DNA from: Glycomyces algeriensis
GTDB lineage: Bacteria; Actinomycetota; Actinomycetes; Mycobacteriales; Micromonosporaceae
Assembly: GCF_027622855.1 (NCBI RefSeq)
Contig: NZ_JAPZVR010000003.1
Span: forward strand, 208,164-272,163
Direction: 5' to 3'
DNA length: 64,000 nt
Of this stretch, positions 1 to 8,150 are shown one piece after another. The notes beneath the pieces are model-generated. The model was not told where the DNA came from. It did no database searches and worked only from the letters and a program-made list of their open reading frames with translations. Every line of letters begins with the position of its first letter. The stretch's first letter is position 1. Both the position numbers and the translations under genes were made by a program.

Positions 1-32
1 CTCTTATGGAAAAGGTGCTCAATGACCTCTAG
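1..32 (+). CDS. 3' end of an upstream gene (fragment)
   Basis: Only about nine codons of this reading frame are inside the window. It ends with TAG at 30-32, so its tail overlaps the start of the SDR gene at 22 by 11 bases. The A/G-rich stretch in this tail also supplies the ribosome binding site of the SDR gene, which suggests translational coupling in one operon. Nothing can be said about its product, and the frame could be chance. Confidence 0.3.
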   Translation, partial: LMEKVLNDL

Positions 33-774
33 GACCGCCATCGTCACCGGTGCCGCGCGCGGCATCGGGGCCGCCACCGCCCGGCGGCTCGCCGCCGACG
101 GGCACGCCGTCGCCGTGCTCGACCTCGCCGAGGAGCAGGCGGTAGCGACCGCCGAAGCGATCAACGCCAAGGGCGGCAAGGCCATCGGCGTCGGCGCGGA
201 CGTCGCCGACGAGGCCGCCGCCGCGGCTGCGGTCGAGCGCGTCGCCGCCGAACTGGGCCCGCCGCAGATCCTCGTCAACAACGCCGGGATCCTCCGCGAC
301 AACCTGCTGTTCAAGATGAGCGCTTCGGACTGGGACGCCGTCCTCAGCGTCCACCTGCGGGGCGCGTTCCTCATGAGCCGCGCCGTCCAGTCGTCCATGG
401 TGGACGCCGGATGGGGCCGGATCGTCAACCTCTCCAGCACTTCCGCGCTGGGCAACCGCGGCCAGGCGAACTACGCCGCCGCGAAGGCCGGCATGCAGGG
501 CCTCACGAAGACCCTCGCGATCGAGCTGGGCCGCTTCGGGGTCACCGCGAACGCCGTCGCGCCCGGGTTCATCGAGACCGAGATGACGAAGGCCACCGCC
601 GAGCGCATCGGCGTGCCGTTCGCCGACTTCCTCGCCCACGCCGCCAAGGAGGCGCCGGTCGGCCGTGTCGGGCAGCCCGAGGACGTCGCCGCCGCGGTCG
701 CCTACTTCTGCTCCGAAGACGCCGGGTTCGTCTCCGGCCAGGTCCTGTACGTGGCGGGAGGGCCGAAGGCATGA
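22..774 (+). CDS. SDR-family 3-oxoacyl reductase (FabG-like)
   Basis: A 250-residue classical short-chain dehydrogenase. The N-terminus has the TGxxxGxG cofactor motif (TGAARGIG), followed by NNAG near residue 88, a catalytic Ser in NLSST, and YAAAK as the Tyr/Lys pair. The C-terminal VSGQVLYVAGG segment is typical of FabG-type enzymes. The expected reaction is NAD(P)H-dependent interconversion of 3-oxoacyl and 3-hydroxyacyl thioesters in the cytoplasm. ATG at 22 is preceded by AAAAGG at a six-base spacing. Its stop overlaps the MaoC start (ATGA), and pairing with a hydratase points to the middle steps of beta-oxidation, although the exact acyl substrate is unknown. Confidence 0.85.
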   Translation: MTSRTAIVTGAARGIGAATARRLAADGHAVAVLDLAEEQAVATAEAINAKGGKAIGVGADVADEAAAAAAVERVAAELGPPQILVNNAGILRDNLLFKMSASDWDAVLSVHLRGAFLMSRAVQSSMVDAGWGRIVNLSSTSALGNRGQANYAAAKAGMQGLTKTLAIELGRFGVTANAVAPGFIETEMTKATAERIGVPFADFLAHAAKEAPVGRVGQPEDVAAAVAYFCSEDAGFVSGQVLYVAGGPKA

Positions 775-1232
775 GCGGCCCGATCACCGCGGCCTCACCC
801 GCGGATCTTGCGAATATCCTGGGCGCCAAGGCGACCGGCGAGTGGCTCGCGGTCGAGCAGGACCGCATCGACGCGTTCGCCGACGCCACCGGCGACCACC
901 AGTGGATCCACATCGACCCCGAGCGCGCCGCCGCCGGGCCCTTCGGCGGCCCGATCGCCCACGGGTACCTCACGCTGTCGCTCCTCCCCCGGCTCCTCCA
1001 GGGTCTCATCGCGATCGACGGGCTCGCCATGTCCGTCAACTACGGGCTCGACCGGCTCCGGTTCCTCCAGCCGGTCCCGGCCGGGGCTCGGGTGCGGGCG
1101 GTCGTGGTGCTCGCGTCCGCCGAGGCCACCGGGCGCGGCGTGCGCGCCGGGTACGACGTGACCGTGGAGATCGAGGGCGCCGAGAAGCCCGCGCTCGTCG
1201 CCAGGACCATCACGCTGTACGTCCCCGAATAG
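771..1232 (+). CDS. MaoC-like enoyl-CoA hydratase
   Basis: A 153-residue single hotdog-domain protein. It has the MaoC/R-hydratase signature: FADATGDHQWIHIDPERA supplies the Asp and His of the active site, and GGPIAHGYLTLSLLP follows. Members hydrate (or dehydrate) 2-enoyl-CoA and 3-hydroxyacyl-CoA esters. The start codon overlaps the SDR stop, so the two are almost certainly co-translated. The pair would carry out the hydration and oxidation steps between an acyl-CoA dehydrogenase and a thiolase, both of which are encoded just downstream on the other strand. The gene is followed immediately by a strong hairpin. Confidence 0.85.
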   Translation: MSGPITAASPADLANILGAKATGEWLAVEQDRIDAFADATGDHQWIHIDPERAAAGPFGGPIAHGYLTLSLLPRLLQGLIAIDGLAMSVNYGLDRLRFLQPVPAGARVRAVVVLASAEATGRGVRAGYDVTVEIEGAEKPALVARTITLYVPE

Positions 1233-1240
1233 CGACGCCG

Positions 1241-1273
1241 AAGCGGCGCAGGCCTTGTGGGCCTGCGCCGCTT
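1241..1273 (+). terminator. Hairpin terminator after MaoC gene
   Basis: The arms AAGCGGCGCAGGCC and GGCCTGCGCCGCTT form a perfect 14-bp stem around the loop TTGTG, nine bases after the MaoC stop. There is no long U-tract, as is common for actinobacterial terminators. It separates this operon from the convergent thiolase gene. Confidence 0.8.
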
Positions 1274-1288
1274 TCGTGTGGAATCAAG

Positions 1289-1310
1289 ATCCTATAGGAT
1301 ATATCCTATA
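1289..1310. other. AT-rich overlapping palindromes between convergent genes
   Basis: Two perfect palindromes overlap here: ATCCTATAGGAT (1289-1300) and TATAGGATATATCCTATA (1293-1310). The stretch is almost free of the G/C-rich character of its surroundings. It lies between the MaoC terminator and the 3' end of the thiolase gene, so a promoter operator is not obviously needed. It might be a protein-binding site or a terminator for the thiolase transcript. Confidence 0.5.
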
Positions 1311-1330
1311 TGGTTTTGGGGGCGTCGGCC

Positions 1331-2569
1331 TCAGAGGCGTTCGAGCACCATCGCCATGCCCTGCCCGCCGCCGACGCACATGGCCTCCAGGCCGTAGCGT
1401 CCGCCGGTGTCCTCCAGGGCGTTCAGGAGCGTCGAGGTGATCCGCGCGCCGGTCATCCCGAACGGGTGGCCGACGGCGATCGCGCCGCCCTTGACGTTGA
1501 GGCGGTCCTCGTCGATGCCGAGGTCGCGCGCCGAGGGGATCACCTGCGCGGCGAACGCCTCGTTGATCTCGACCAGGTCGATGTCCTCGATCCCCATGCC
1601 CGCCAGCGCGAGTGCGCGCCGCGAGGCCTCGACGGGTCCGAGCCCCATGACCTCCGGGGAGATGCCGCTGACGCCGGTGGCGACGATCCGGGCGAGCGGC
1701 TGGAGGCCGAGTTCGGCGACGACGCGGTCGGAGACGATGACAAGCGCGGCGGCGCCGTCGTTGAGCGGGCAGGCGTTCCCGGCGGTGACCGTCCCGTTCG
1801 GACGGAACACCGGGTCTAGGCCGGCGAGTTTGGCGATGGTGGTGCCGGGGCGGGGGCCGTCGTCGGCGCTGACGACGGTGCCGTCGGCGAGGGTCACGGG
1901 GGTGATGTCCTTGGCCCAGAAGCCTTCGGCGATGGCGCGGGCGGCGCGCTGCTGGCTGCGGGCGGCGAAGGCGTCCTGCTCGTCGCGGGTGATGCCGCGA
2001 ATGGCGGCGACGTTCTCGGCGGTCTGGCCCATGGCGATGTAGGGGTCCGGGAGGAGGCCCTCGTCGCGCGGGTCGGTCCAGGCGGGGTCGCCGCCTCCGG
2101 CGCACGTCGTTGAAGAGCGCAGCGCCGTGCGCTGCAGGGCGTCGGCGAAGCGGGGGTTCTCGAGGTCGGCGCCGGGGATGGCGTCGGCGGAGCCGATGTC
2201 CATGCCGGAGACGGATTCGACGCCGGCGGAGACGAAGACGTCGCCTTCGCCGGCCTTGATGGCGTGGAAGGCCATGCGGGTGGTCTGGAGGCTGGAGGAG
2301 CAGTAGCGGGTGACGGTGGCGCCGGGGACGGTGTCCCAGCCGAGCATGACGGCGACGATGCGCGCCATGTTCATGCCCTGGCGGCCGCCGGGCAGGCCGC
2401 AGCCGAGGAGGAGGTCGTCGATGCGGGCCGGGTCGAGCCCGGGGACCTTGTCGACGGCGGCGCGGACCATCTGCGCGGCGAGGTCGTCGGCGCGGGTGTC
2501 CTTGAGTGAGCCTTTGTGGGCGCGCCCGATGGGCGAGCGGGCGGTGGCGACGATGTAGGCCTCGGTCAT
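1331..2569 (-). CDS. Acetyl-CoA C-acyltransferase (thiolase)
   Basis: A 412-residue thiolase. The nucleophilic Cys lies in RYCSSSLQT. NEAFA, GGAIAVGHPFG and the second Cys in CVGGGQG are the other hallmark elements. It would cleave 3-oxoacyl-CoA with CoA to release acetyl-CoA. ATG at 2569 is chosen because AAAGGAA precedes it; the open frame runs far upstream but that is the antisense shadow of the next gene. The gene follows an acyl-CoA dehydrogenase by 11 bases and is transcribed with it from the operator-bearing region near 3.8 kb. The GHPFG variant of the usual GHPLG is minor. Chain-length preference is not visible. Confidence 0.9.
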   Translation of the reverse strand: MTEAYIVATARSPIGRAHKGSLKDTRADDLAAQMVRAAVDKVPGLDPARIDDLLLGCGLPGGRQGMNMARIVAVMLGWDTVPGATVTRYCSSSLQTTRMAFHAIKAGEGDVFVSAGVESVSGMDIGSADAIPGADLENPRFADALQRTALRSSTTCAGGGDPAWTDPRDEGLLPDPYIAMGQTAENVAAIRGITRDEQDAFAARSQQRAARAIAEGFWAKDITPVTLADGTVVSADDGPRPGTTIAKLAGLDPVFRPNGTVTAGNACPLNDGAAALVIVSDRVVAELGLQPLARIVATGVSGISPEVMGLGPVEASRRALALAGMGIEDIDLVEINEAFAAQVIPSARDLGIDEDRLNVKGGAIAVGHPFGMTGARITSTLLNALEDTGGRYGLEAMCVGGGQGMAMVLERL

Positions 2570-2580
2570 GTCGGTTCCTT

Positions 2581-3765
2581 TCAGACGAATGCCTGGTGTC
2601 CGGTGATCGCCCGGCCGACGATCAGGGTGTTCATGTCGTAGGTGCCTTCGTAGGAGTAGACGGCCTCGGCGTCGGCGAAGAAGCGGGCGACGCCGTGGTC
2701 GAGTTGGATGCCGTTGCCGCCGAGGACTTCGCGGCAGCGGGCGACGGTCTCGCGCATGCGGGCGGTGCAGAAGGCCTTGGCCATGGCGGCGTGCTCGTCG
2801 CGGCGGGTGCCGGCGTCGTCCATCTGGGAGACGCGGACGCAGACGGCGAGGCCGGCGGTGACGTCGGCGAGGGATTCGGCGAGTTTCTGCTGGACGAGCT
2901 GGTAGCTGGCGATGGGGCGGCCGAACTGCTCGCGTTCCTTGGCGTAGCGGACGGCGGCCTCGTAGGCGCCGACGGCGATGCCCATGGCCTCCCAGGCGAC
3001 GCCGATGCGGGTGGGGCCGAGGACGCCGGCGAGGTCTTTGAAGGAGTCGATGCGCTGGAGGCGGTCGGTCTCGGGGACTTCGACGCCTTCGAGGGTGATG
3101 TCGGCGTTCTGGACGCCGCGCAGGGACTGCTTGCGTTCGATCTTCGCAGGCGTGAAGCCGGGGGTGTCTTTGCGGACGACGAAGCCTTTGACCTGGCCGT
3201 CGTCGATGTCCTTGGCCCAGATGAGGGTGATGTCGGCGAAGGTGGCGTTGCCGATCCAGCGTTTGGCGCCGTCGAGGATCCAGGTGTCGCCGCGGCGGGT
3301 GGCGGTGGTGCGCAGGCCGCGGGCGGTGTCGGAGCCGGCGAGGGGTTCGGTGAGGCCGAAGGCGCCGATGACCTCGCCGCGGCCCATGGCAGGGAGCCAT
3401 TGGGCGCGTTGGGCGTCGGAGCCGCCGACGCCGATGGCGCCCATGGCGAGTCCGGAGGTGACGCCGACGAAGGTGGCGAAGGAGGCGTCGACGCGGGCGA
3501 TCTCGACGGCGGCCCAGCCGCGGAAGAGGGCGCTGTTCTCGAAGGTGCGGGATTCGGGCCACATGGTGCCGATGACGCCGGTGGCGGCGATGCCGGGGAT
3601 GAGGTGGTGGGGGAACTCGGCGCGTTCCCAGTAGTCGTCGGCGATGGGGCGGACCTCGCGTTCCATGAAGTCGCGGATGCGGAGGGCGGCTTCCTGTTCG
3701 ACGGGGGTGAGGAGGTCTTGGAAGTGGTAGAAGTCGGCGTCGAGGCCGGTGGGCGCGGTGGTCAT
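2581..3765 (-). CDS. Acyl-CoA dehydrogenase, glutaryl-CoA dehydrogenase-like
   Basis: A 394-residue FAD-dependent acyl-CoA dehydrogenase. It has the substrate and FAD motif FGLTEPLAGSD, RKWIGN-like residues (AKRWIGNATFADI), the EREQFGRPI segment and the ending YSYEGTYDMNTLIVGRAITG. The Glu of YEGT is the expected catalytic base in the glutaryl-CoA dehydrogenase branch. It introduces the alpha-beta double bond and passes electrons to ETF. ATG at 3765 has AGGAGA at a good distance. Its promoter region carries the 14-bp TetR-type palindrome shared with two other operons. Whether it decarboxylates is undecided. Confidence 0.85.
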   Translation of the reverse strand: MTTAPTGLDADFYHFQDLLTPVEQEAALRIRDFMEREVRPIADDYWERAEFPHHLIPGIAATGVIGTMWPESRTFENSALFRGWAAVEIARVDASFATFVGVTSGLAMGAIGVGGSDAQRAQWLPAMGRGEVIGAFGLTEPLAGSDTARGLRTTATRRGDTWILDGAKRWIGNATFADITLIWAKDIDDGQVKGFVVRKDTPGFTPAKIERKQSLRGVQNADITLEGVEVPETDRLQRIDSFKDLAGVLGPTRIGVAWEAMGIAVGAYEAAVRYAKEREQFGRPIASYQLVQQKLAESLADVTAGLAVCVRVSQMDDAGTRRDEHAAMAKAFCTARMRETVARCREVLGGNGIQLDHGVARFFADAEAVYSYEGTYDMNTLIVGRAITGHQAFV

Positions 3766-3798
3766 GGCATCTCCTGTCGGGTTCGGACCGAGCCGCTT

Positions 3799-3818
3799 AA
3801 ACCGACCGGTCGGTATGT
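3799..3818. promoter_or_regulatory. TetR-type operator, copy 1
   Basis: The core ACCGACCGGTCGGT (3801-3814) is a perfect 14-bp palindrome, flanked by AA and ATGT. It lies between the divergent acyl-CoA dehydrogenase and hotdog thioesterase genes, so it could control both. Near-identical sites occur at 13333 and 16474. The TetR protein encoded at 15126-15710 is the natural candidate binder, by inference. Confidence 0.75.
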
Positions 3819-3856
3819 AACTAGTATAGGTGTCCAGTCCACTCCGAGGAGCGACC

Positions 3857-4288
3857 ATGCACAACAATCGCCACCGATTCCCGCTGCGCTGGAACGACAA
3901 CGACCAGTACGGCCATATGAACAACACCGTGTACTACGAGGCGATGGATTCGGCGGTGAACACCTGGATGGTGCACCGCGCCGCCCTGGACCCCGCCGGG
4001 GACGTGATCGGGCTGGCCCGGGCGTCGTCGTGCGAGTTCCTGGCGCCCGCCTCGTTCCCGGAGGTCCTGGAGGTCGACATCGCGGTGGCCCGCCTCGGGT
4101 CCACCTCGATCACCTGGGACCTGGCGATCCTGCGCGAGGGCGCCCCCGATCGGGGCGCCCCGATCGCGCTGGGGCGGTTCACGCACGTGTTCGTGGACCG
4201 CGCCGGGCGGCGCCCGGTGCCGGTGCCCCCGCCGATCCGCACCGCCGTCGAAGCGGAACTGCGGATCGGCGAGGTAGCGGCTCCTTAG
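3857..4288 (+). CDS. Hotdog-fold acyl-CoA thioesterase (YbgC/FadM type)
   Basis: A 143-residue 4-hydroxybenzoyl-CoA-thioesterase-like protein. The N-terminal segment RWNDNDQYGHMNNTVYYE contains the expected catalytic Asp and the GHxNN motif. It would hydrolyse acyl-CoA esters, perhaps as a relief valve for CoA during catabolism. ATG at 3857 is preceded by GAGGAG. The gene is divergent from the acyl-CoA dehydrogenase and shares its operator region. Its stop overlaps the stop of the convergent acyl-CoA synthetase gene by a few bases. The exact substrate is unknown. Confidence 0.8.
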   Translation: MHNNRHRFPLRWNDNDQYGHMNNTVYYEAMDSAVNTWMVHRAALDPAGDVIGLARASSCEFLAPASFPEVLEVDIAVARLGSTSITWDLAILREGAPDRGAPIALGRFTHVFVDRAGRRPVPVPPPIRTAVEAELRIGEVAAP

Positions 4289-5868
4289 GATCCGTACTCC
4301 TCGACGAGCGCGCGCTTGAGGACCTTCCCGCTCGCCCCGAGCGGGAGCTCCTCGACCACGTGCACGACCCGGGGGTACTTGTACGCCGCGACCTTCTCCT
4401 TCATGTAGGCCACGACCTCCGCCGCGTCGACGGCGGCGCCGTGGGCGGGGACGACCGCGGCGTGCACCTCCTGCCCGTGCGTCTCGTGCGGGACGCCGAA
4501 GACGGCCGCGATCGAGACGTGCGGGTGACGGGCGAGGACCGCCTCGACCTCCGTGGGGTACACGTTGTAGCCGTTGCGGATGATCATGTCCTTTTTTCGG
4601 TCCACAATGGTGACCACATGCTCCGCGTCGACGGTGCCGAGGTCGCCGGTGCGGAACCAGCCGTCCACGATGGTCTGCGCGGTCGCGTCGGGCCGCCCGA
4701 GGTAGCCCTTCATGAGGTTGTGGCCGCGCACGACGATCTCGCCGAGCTCCCCGGGGCCGAGGAGGTCGATCCGGTCCTCGGTGTCGGGGTCGGCGACCGC
4801 GACGTCCACGCCCCAGATCGGGGTGCCCACCGTGCCGGGCCGGATCGGCTCGTCCACTTTGTTGAACGTGCACGACGGCGCGGTCTCGGTGAGCCCGTAG
4901 CCCTCGTGGACCTGCGCGCCGAAGGCCCGCTCGAACGCCTCCAGGAGCGCCACCGGCAGGGCCGCGCCGCCGGAGACGGCGTACCGCAGCGGCGGCCGGT
5001 ACGCGGTGCGCCCGGCGGCCTCGACCATCCCGGCGAAGTTCGTCGGCACCGCCGTGAACACCGTCGCCCCGTACTGGTTGAGCAGCGCCAGCGCCTCGTC
5101 CGGGTCGAACTTCGGGAGCAGGATGATCGCCGCCCCGCGCCGGAACGCGATGTTGAGCACGGCCATCTGCCCGAAGGAGTGGAAGAACGGCAGGCCGCCG
5201 TAGACCACGTCGTCGCTGCGCAGCGGGAACGAGTCGATGAGCGAGACGTGGACCTGCTCGACCATGGCCAGGTGCGAGCCGACCGCGCCCTTCGGGGTCC
5301 CGGTCGTGCCGGAGGTGTACAGGATCGTGGCGGCGTCAAGCGGGTTGACGGAGGTGTACCGCTGGATCGGTTCGGCTTGCGCCGCTTCGGCTTCCAAGCG
5401 CGGCAGCGGATGGCCGCCGATCTCGAGGCCCTCCGGGGCGAGCACCGAGACGAGGGGGACGCCGGCGCGGGCGGCGGCCGGGGCGGCTTCGACCAGGAGC
5501 GGTGCGGCGGCGACCAGGAGGTCGGCCTCGGCGTCCTCGAGGACGAACGCGATCTCGTCGGCCTTGAACAGGAGGTGGATGGGGACGATCACGGCCCCGA
5601 GCGCGAGCGCGGCGTAGTAGACGCGCGGGAAGTCGGGGACGTTGGGCACGAGCATGGCGACCCGGGAGCCGCGCCCGATGCCGCGGGCGGCGAGCGCCCC
5701 GGCGTAGGCGCGGGTCTGGTCCCACAGCTCGCCGTACTTGACGGTGCGGCCCATGAAGTGCAGGGCGGGGGCGTCGGGCCGGCGGCGGGCGCTCTCGGCG
5801 AGGATGGCCGCGATCGAGAGGGTCCCGTGTCCGGGGCCGTCGACGGCGGGGTCGTTGCGGTGCGTCAT
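4285..5868 (-). CDS. Fatty-acid/aryl-CoA ligase (AMP-binding)
   Basis: A 527-residue ANL-superfamily enzyme with all core motifs in order: YTSGTTGTPKG (A3), YGLTET (A5), GWFRTGDLG (A7), DRKKDMIIRNGYNVYP (A8) and the acyl-transfer Lys in GASGKVLKR (A10). It activates a carboxylic acid to its CoA thioester through an acyl-adenylate. ATG at 5868 overlaps the stop of the upstream acyl-CoA dehydrogenase (ATGA). It is the last gene of the long operon that starts with livG, so the imported acid is probably its substrate. Acid class (fatty, branched or aromatic) cannot be told from the motifs. Confidence 0.9.
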   Translation of the reverse strand: MTHRNDPAVDGPGHGTLSIAAILAESARRRPDAPALHFMGRTVKYGELWDQTRAYAGALAARGIGRGSRVAMLVPNVPDFPRVYYAALALGAVIVPIHLLFKADEIAFVLEDAEADLLVAAAPLLVEAAPAAARAGVPLVSVLAPEGLEIGGHPLPRLEAEAAQAEPIQRYTSVNPLDAATILYTSGTTGTPKGAVGSHLAMVEQVHVSLIDSFPLRSDDVVYGGLPFFHSFGQMAVLNIAFRRGAAIILLPKFDPDEALALLNQYGATVFTAVPTNFAGMVEAAGRTAYRPPLRYAVSGGAALPVALLEAFERAFGAQVHEGYGLTETAPSCTFNKVDEPIRPGTVGTPIWGVDVAVADPDTEDRIDLLGPGELGEIVVRGHNLMKGYLGRPDATAQTIVDGWFRTGDLGTVDAEHVVTIVDRKKDMIIRNGYNVYPTEVEAVLARHPHVSIAAVFGVPHETHGQEVHAAVVPAHGAAVDAAEVVAYMKEKVAAYKYPRVVHVVEELPLGASGKVLKRALVEEYGS

Positions 5869-7100
5869 CGCGCCACTCCTTCCAATGGTTCGAGCGCCAG
5901 TTCGGTCTTCCCGAGCGCGGCCGCGTGGACCTCGTCGGGGCCGTCGGCGAGGCGCAGGGACCGCGCGGCGGCGAACATCTCGGCGAGCGGGTGGTCGCCG
6001 GTGAGCCCGGCGGCCCCGAACAGCTGGATCGCATGATCGAGGATCCGCTGCACCGCACGGGGGACGGCGACCTTGATCGCCTGGATCTCCTTCATGGCGG
6101 CGCGGTTCCCGGCGGTGTCCATGAGCCAGGCGGTCTTGAGGACCAGGAGCCGCAGGGCCTCGATCTCGACGCGGGCGTCGGCCGCCCATTCGCGCACGAC
6201 CCCCTGCCGGACGAGCGGGCCGCCGAAGGCGACGCGGTCGTTCGCCCTGCCGCGCATCAGGTCGAGGGCGCGTTCGGCCATGCCGAGCGCCCGCATGCAG
6301 TGGTGGATGCGGCCGGGGCCGAGGCGGGCCTGAGCGATGGCGAAGCCGTCGCCCTCGCCGCCGAGGAGGTTCGCGGCGGGCACGCGCACGTCCTCGAAGA
6401 GGATCTCGGCGTGGCCGCCGTGGTCGCGGTCGTCGTAGCCGAACACGGTGAGCGGCCGGATGATGTGGACGCCGGGGGTGTCGCGCGGGACGAGGAGCAT
6501 GGACTGCTGGCGGTGCCGCGGCCCGTTCGGGTCCGTCTTGCCCATGACGATCAGCAGCTTGCAGTCGGGGTTCATCGCGCCGGTGGCGAACCACTTGCGG
6601 CCGTTGACCACCCATTCCCCGCCGTCCCGGTGGATGCGGGTGCCGATCTGGGAGGCGTCGGAGGAGGCGGTGCCGGGCTCGGTCATGCAGAACGCCGAGC
6701 GCAGGCGCGCCTCCAGGAGCGGTTCGAGCCAGGCCTCCCGCTGCTCGGCGGTGCCGAAGTGCGCGAGGAGCTCCATGTTGCCGGTGTCGGGCGCGGCGCA
6801 GTTCATGGCGGCCGGAGCGAGCCGGGGGCTGCGGCCGGTGAGCTCGGCGACCGGCGCGTAGCGCAGGTTCGAGAGGCCGCCGCCGTAGCCGTGCGGGCCG
6901 GGCGGCAGGAACAGGTTCCACAGGCCGCGCTCCTGCGCGGTCTCCTGGAGGGCGCGCACGACGGGGCGCACGGTCCAGTCGCCGGGCCCGTCCTCGATCT
7001 GCTTCGCGAGCACGGGTTCGGCGGGCAGCACGTGCTCGTCCAGGAACGCGCGCGCCTCGTCCGCGAAGGCGACGGTCATCTCGTCCGGTCGGAAATCCAC
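5865..7100 (-). CDS. Acyl-CoA dehydrogenase, ACAD10/11-like
   Basis: A 411-residue acyl-CoA dehydrogenase with CMTEPGTASSDASQI, GRKWFATGAMNPDCKLLIVMG and the C-terminal RLADGPDEVHAAALGK segment. These match the ACAD10/11 and FadE36-type branch rather than the short-chain enzymes. I chose the GTG at 7100 because GAGGAGGG lies just upstream and the extra VDFRPDE residues fit the family N-terminus; an ATG at 7079 overlaps the preceding stop (ATGA) and is the alternative. The start overlaps the APH-like gene by 25 bases. In animal ACAD10/11 the kinase and dehydrogenase domains are fused; here they are separate coupled genes. Confidence 0.85.
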   Translation of the reverse strand: MDFRPDEMTVAFADEARAFLDEHVLPAEPVLAKQIEDGPGDWTVRPVVRALQETAQERGLWNLFLPPGPHGYGGGLSNLRYAPVAELTGRSPRLAPAAMNCAAPDTGNMELLAHFGTAEQREAWLEPLLEARLRSAFCMTEPGTASSDASQIGTRIHRDGGEWVVNGRKWFATGAMNPDCKLLIVMGKTDPNGPRHRQQSMLLVPRDTPGVHIIRPLTVFGYDDRDHGGHAEILFEDVRVPAANLLGGEGDGFAIAQARLGPGRIHHCMRALGMAERALDLMRGRANDRVAFGGPLVRQGVVREWAADARVEIEALRLLVLKTAWLMDTAGNRAAMKEIQAIKVAVPRAVQRILDHAIQLFGAAGLTGDHPLAEMFAAARSLRLADGPDEVHAAALGKTELALEPLEGVAR

Positions 7101-8125
7101 AGGCCCTCCTCGGCCAGCGGCGCGACGAGCGCGCCGATCGCATCGAATCCCTCGCCGACGGTCTGCCCCTTGGTGAACCGGTAGTGGACGCCTTCGAGGA
7201 TGACGGCGAGCTTGTAGCAGGCGAAGGCCCGGTACCAGCGCAGGTCCGGGACGGGCGTCCCGGCGCGGGCGGCGTACGCGTCCGCGACTTCGTCGAACGT
7301 GGGGTAGCCGGCGCCGGCGACGATCGGGCCGGCGGCCCGCTCCCCGCCGGGCAGCTCCCTGATGTGCCAGTACATGCCGAGCATTCCGAGGTCCACGAGC
7401 GGATCGCCCAGTGTGGCCATCTCCCAGTCGAGGACCGCCGCGACGCGCGGCGCGTCCGGCGCCCCGGCCACGAGCATGTTGTCGAGCCGGTAGTCGCCGT
7501 GCACGATCCCCGACCGGCCCGAGTCCGGCACGGCGGCCGCGAGGCGCTCGCCGAGCGAGTCCAGCGCCGGCACCTCGCGGGAGCGGGACGCGTCGAGCTG
7601 CCGCCGCCAGGTGCGCATCTGCCGGCCGAGGTACCCGTCCGGCCGGCCGAAGCCGCCGAGCCCGAGCGGCTCGGGCTCGGCGGCGTGCAGGTCGGCGAGG
7701 ATCTCGGCGACCTCGATGCCGAGGCGGTGCAGCCCTTCGGGAGTCCAGTCCGCGTTGCGCCGCGGATGGTTCAGGACGGCGCCGTCGACGAACTCCATGA
7801 CGAAGAAGACCGTGCCGGTGACCTCGCCGGCCCCGGTGTCGTCCACTACGTCCACTGTGGCCGGCACGGGGACCGTGCCGCGCAGCGCCGAGATCACCCG
7901 GTGCTCGCGCCGCATGTCGTGCGCGGTCGGCAGCGCGTGGCCCAGCGGGGGCCGGCGCACCACCAGCGGCGTCTTCGCGCCCTCGACCCGGTACGTCAGG
8001 TTCGAGCGGCCGCCGTCGATGAGCGCGGCCCGCAGCGGGCCCTCCCCGGCCAGCCCGGGGTGCTCCCGGGCCAGCCAGCGGGCCAGCCCCGCGGTGTCGA
8101 GCCCCGGCACGTCCACGTCGGTCAT
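7076..8125 (-). CDS. APH-family phosphotransferase linked to acyl-CoA dehydrogenase
   Basis: A 349-residue aminoglycoside-phosphotransferase-fold protein. Visible features are the N-terminal SNLTYRVE and LVVRRPP segments, the catalytic loop GIVHGDYRLDNML (HGDxxxxN) and the metal-binding VLDWEMATLGDP. This subfamily accompanies ACAD10/11-type dehydrogenases, where the APH domain is thought to phosphorylate a hydroxyacyl group before elimination; that is family knowledge, not seen here. ATG at 8125 has AAGGAG. It follows the livK stop by 25 bases and overlaps the dehydrogenase, so all are in one operon. Confidence 0.85.
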   Translation of the reverse strand: MTDVDVPGLDTAGLARWLAREHPGLAGEGPLRAALIDGGRSNLTYRVEGAKTPLVVRRPPLGHALPTAHDMRREHRVISALRGTVPVPATVDVVDDTGAGEVTGTVFFVMEFVDGAVLNHPRRNADWTPEGLHRLGIEVAEILADLHAAEPEPLGLGGFGRPDGYLGRQMRTWRRQLDASRSREVPALDSLGERLAAAVPDSGRSGIVHGDYRLDNMLVAGAPDAPRVAAVLDWEMATLGDPLVDLGMLGMYWHIRELPGGERAAGPIVAGAGYPTFDEVADAYAARAGTPVPDLRWYRAFACYKLAVILEGVHYRFTKGQTVGEGFDAIGALVAPLAEEGLWISDRTR

Positions 8126-8150
8126 CGGTCTCCTTCGCCTCGTAATCGGG

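Noticed and set aside
2506..6036. A 1176-codon open frame on the plus strand, and similar long frames opposite many genes
   Set aside because: It lies antisense to the thiolase, dehydrogenase and ligase genes. It is low-complexity (Val/Gly/Ala/Asp) and has no ribosome binding site. High GC makes such shadow frames long.
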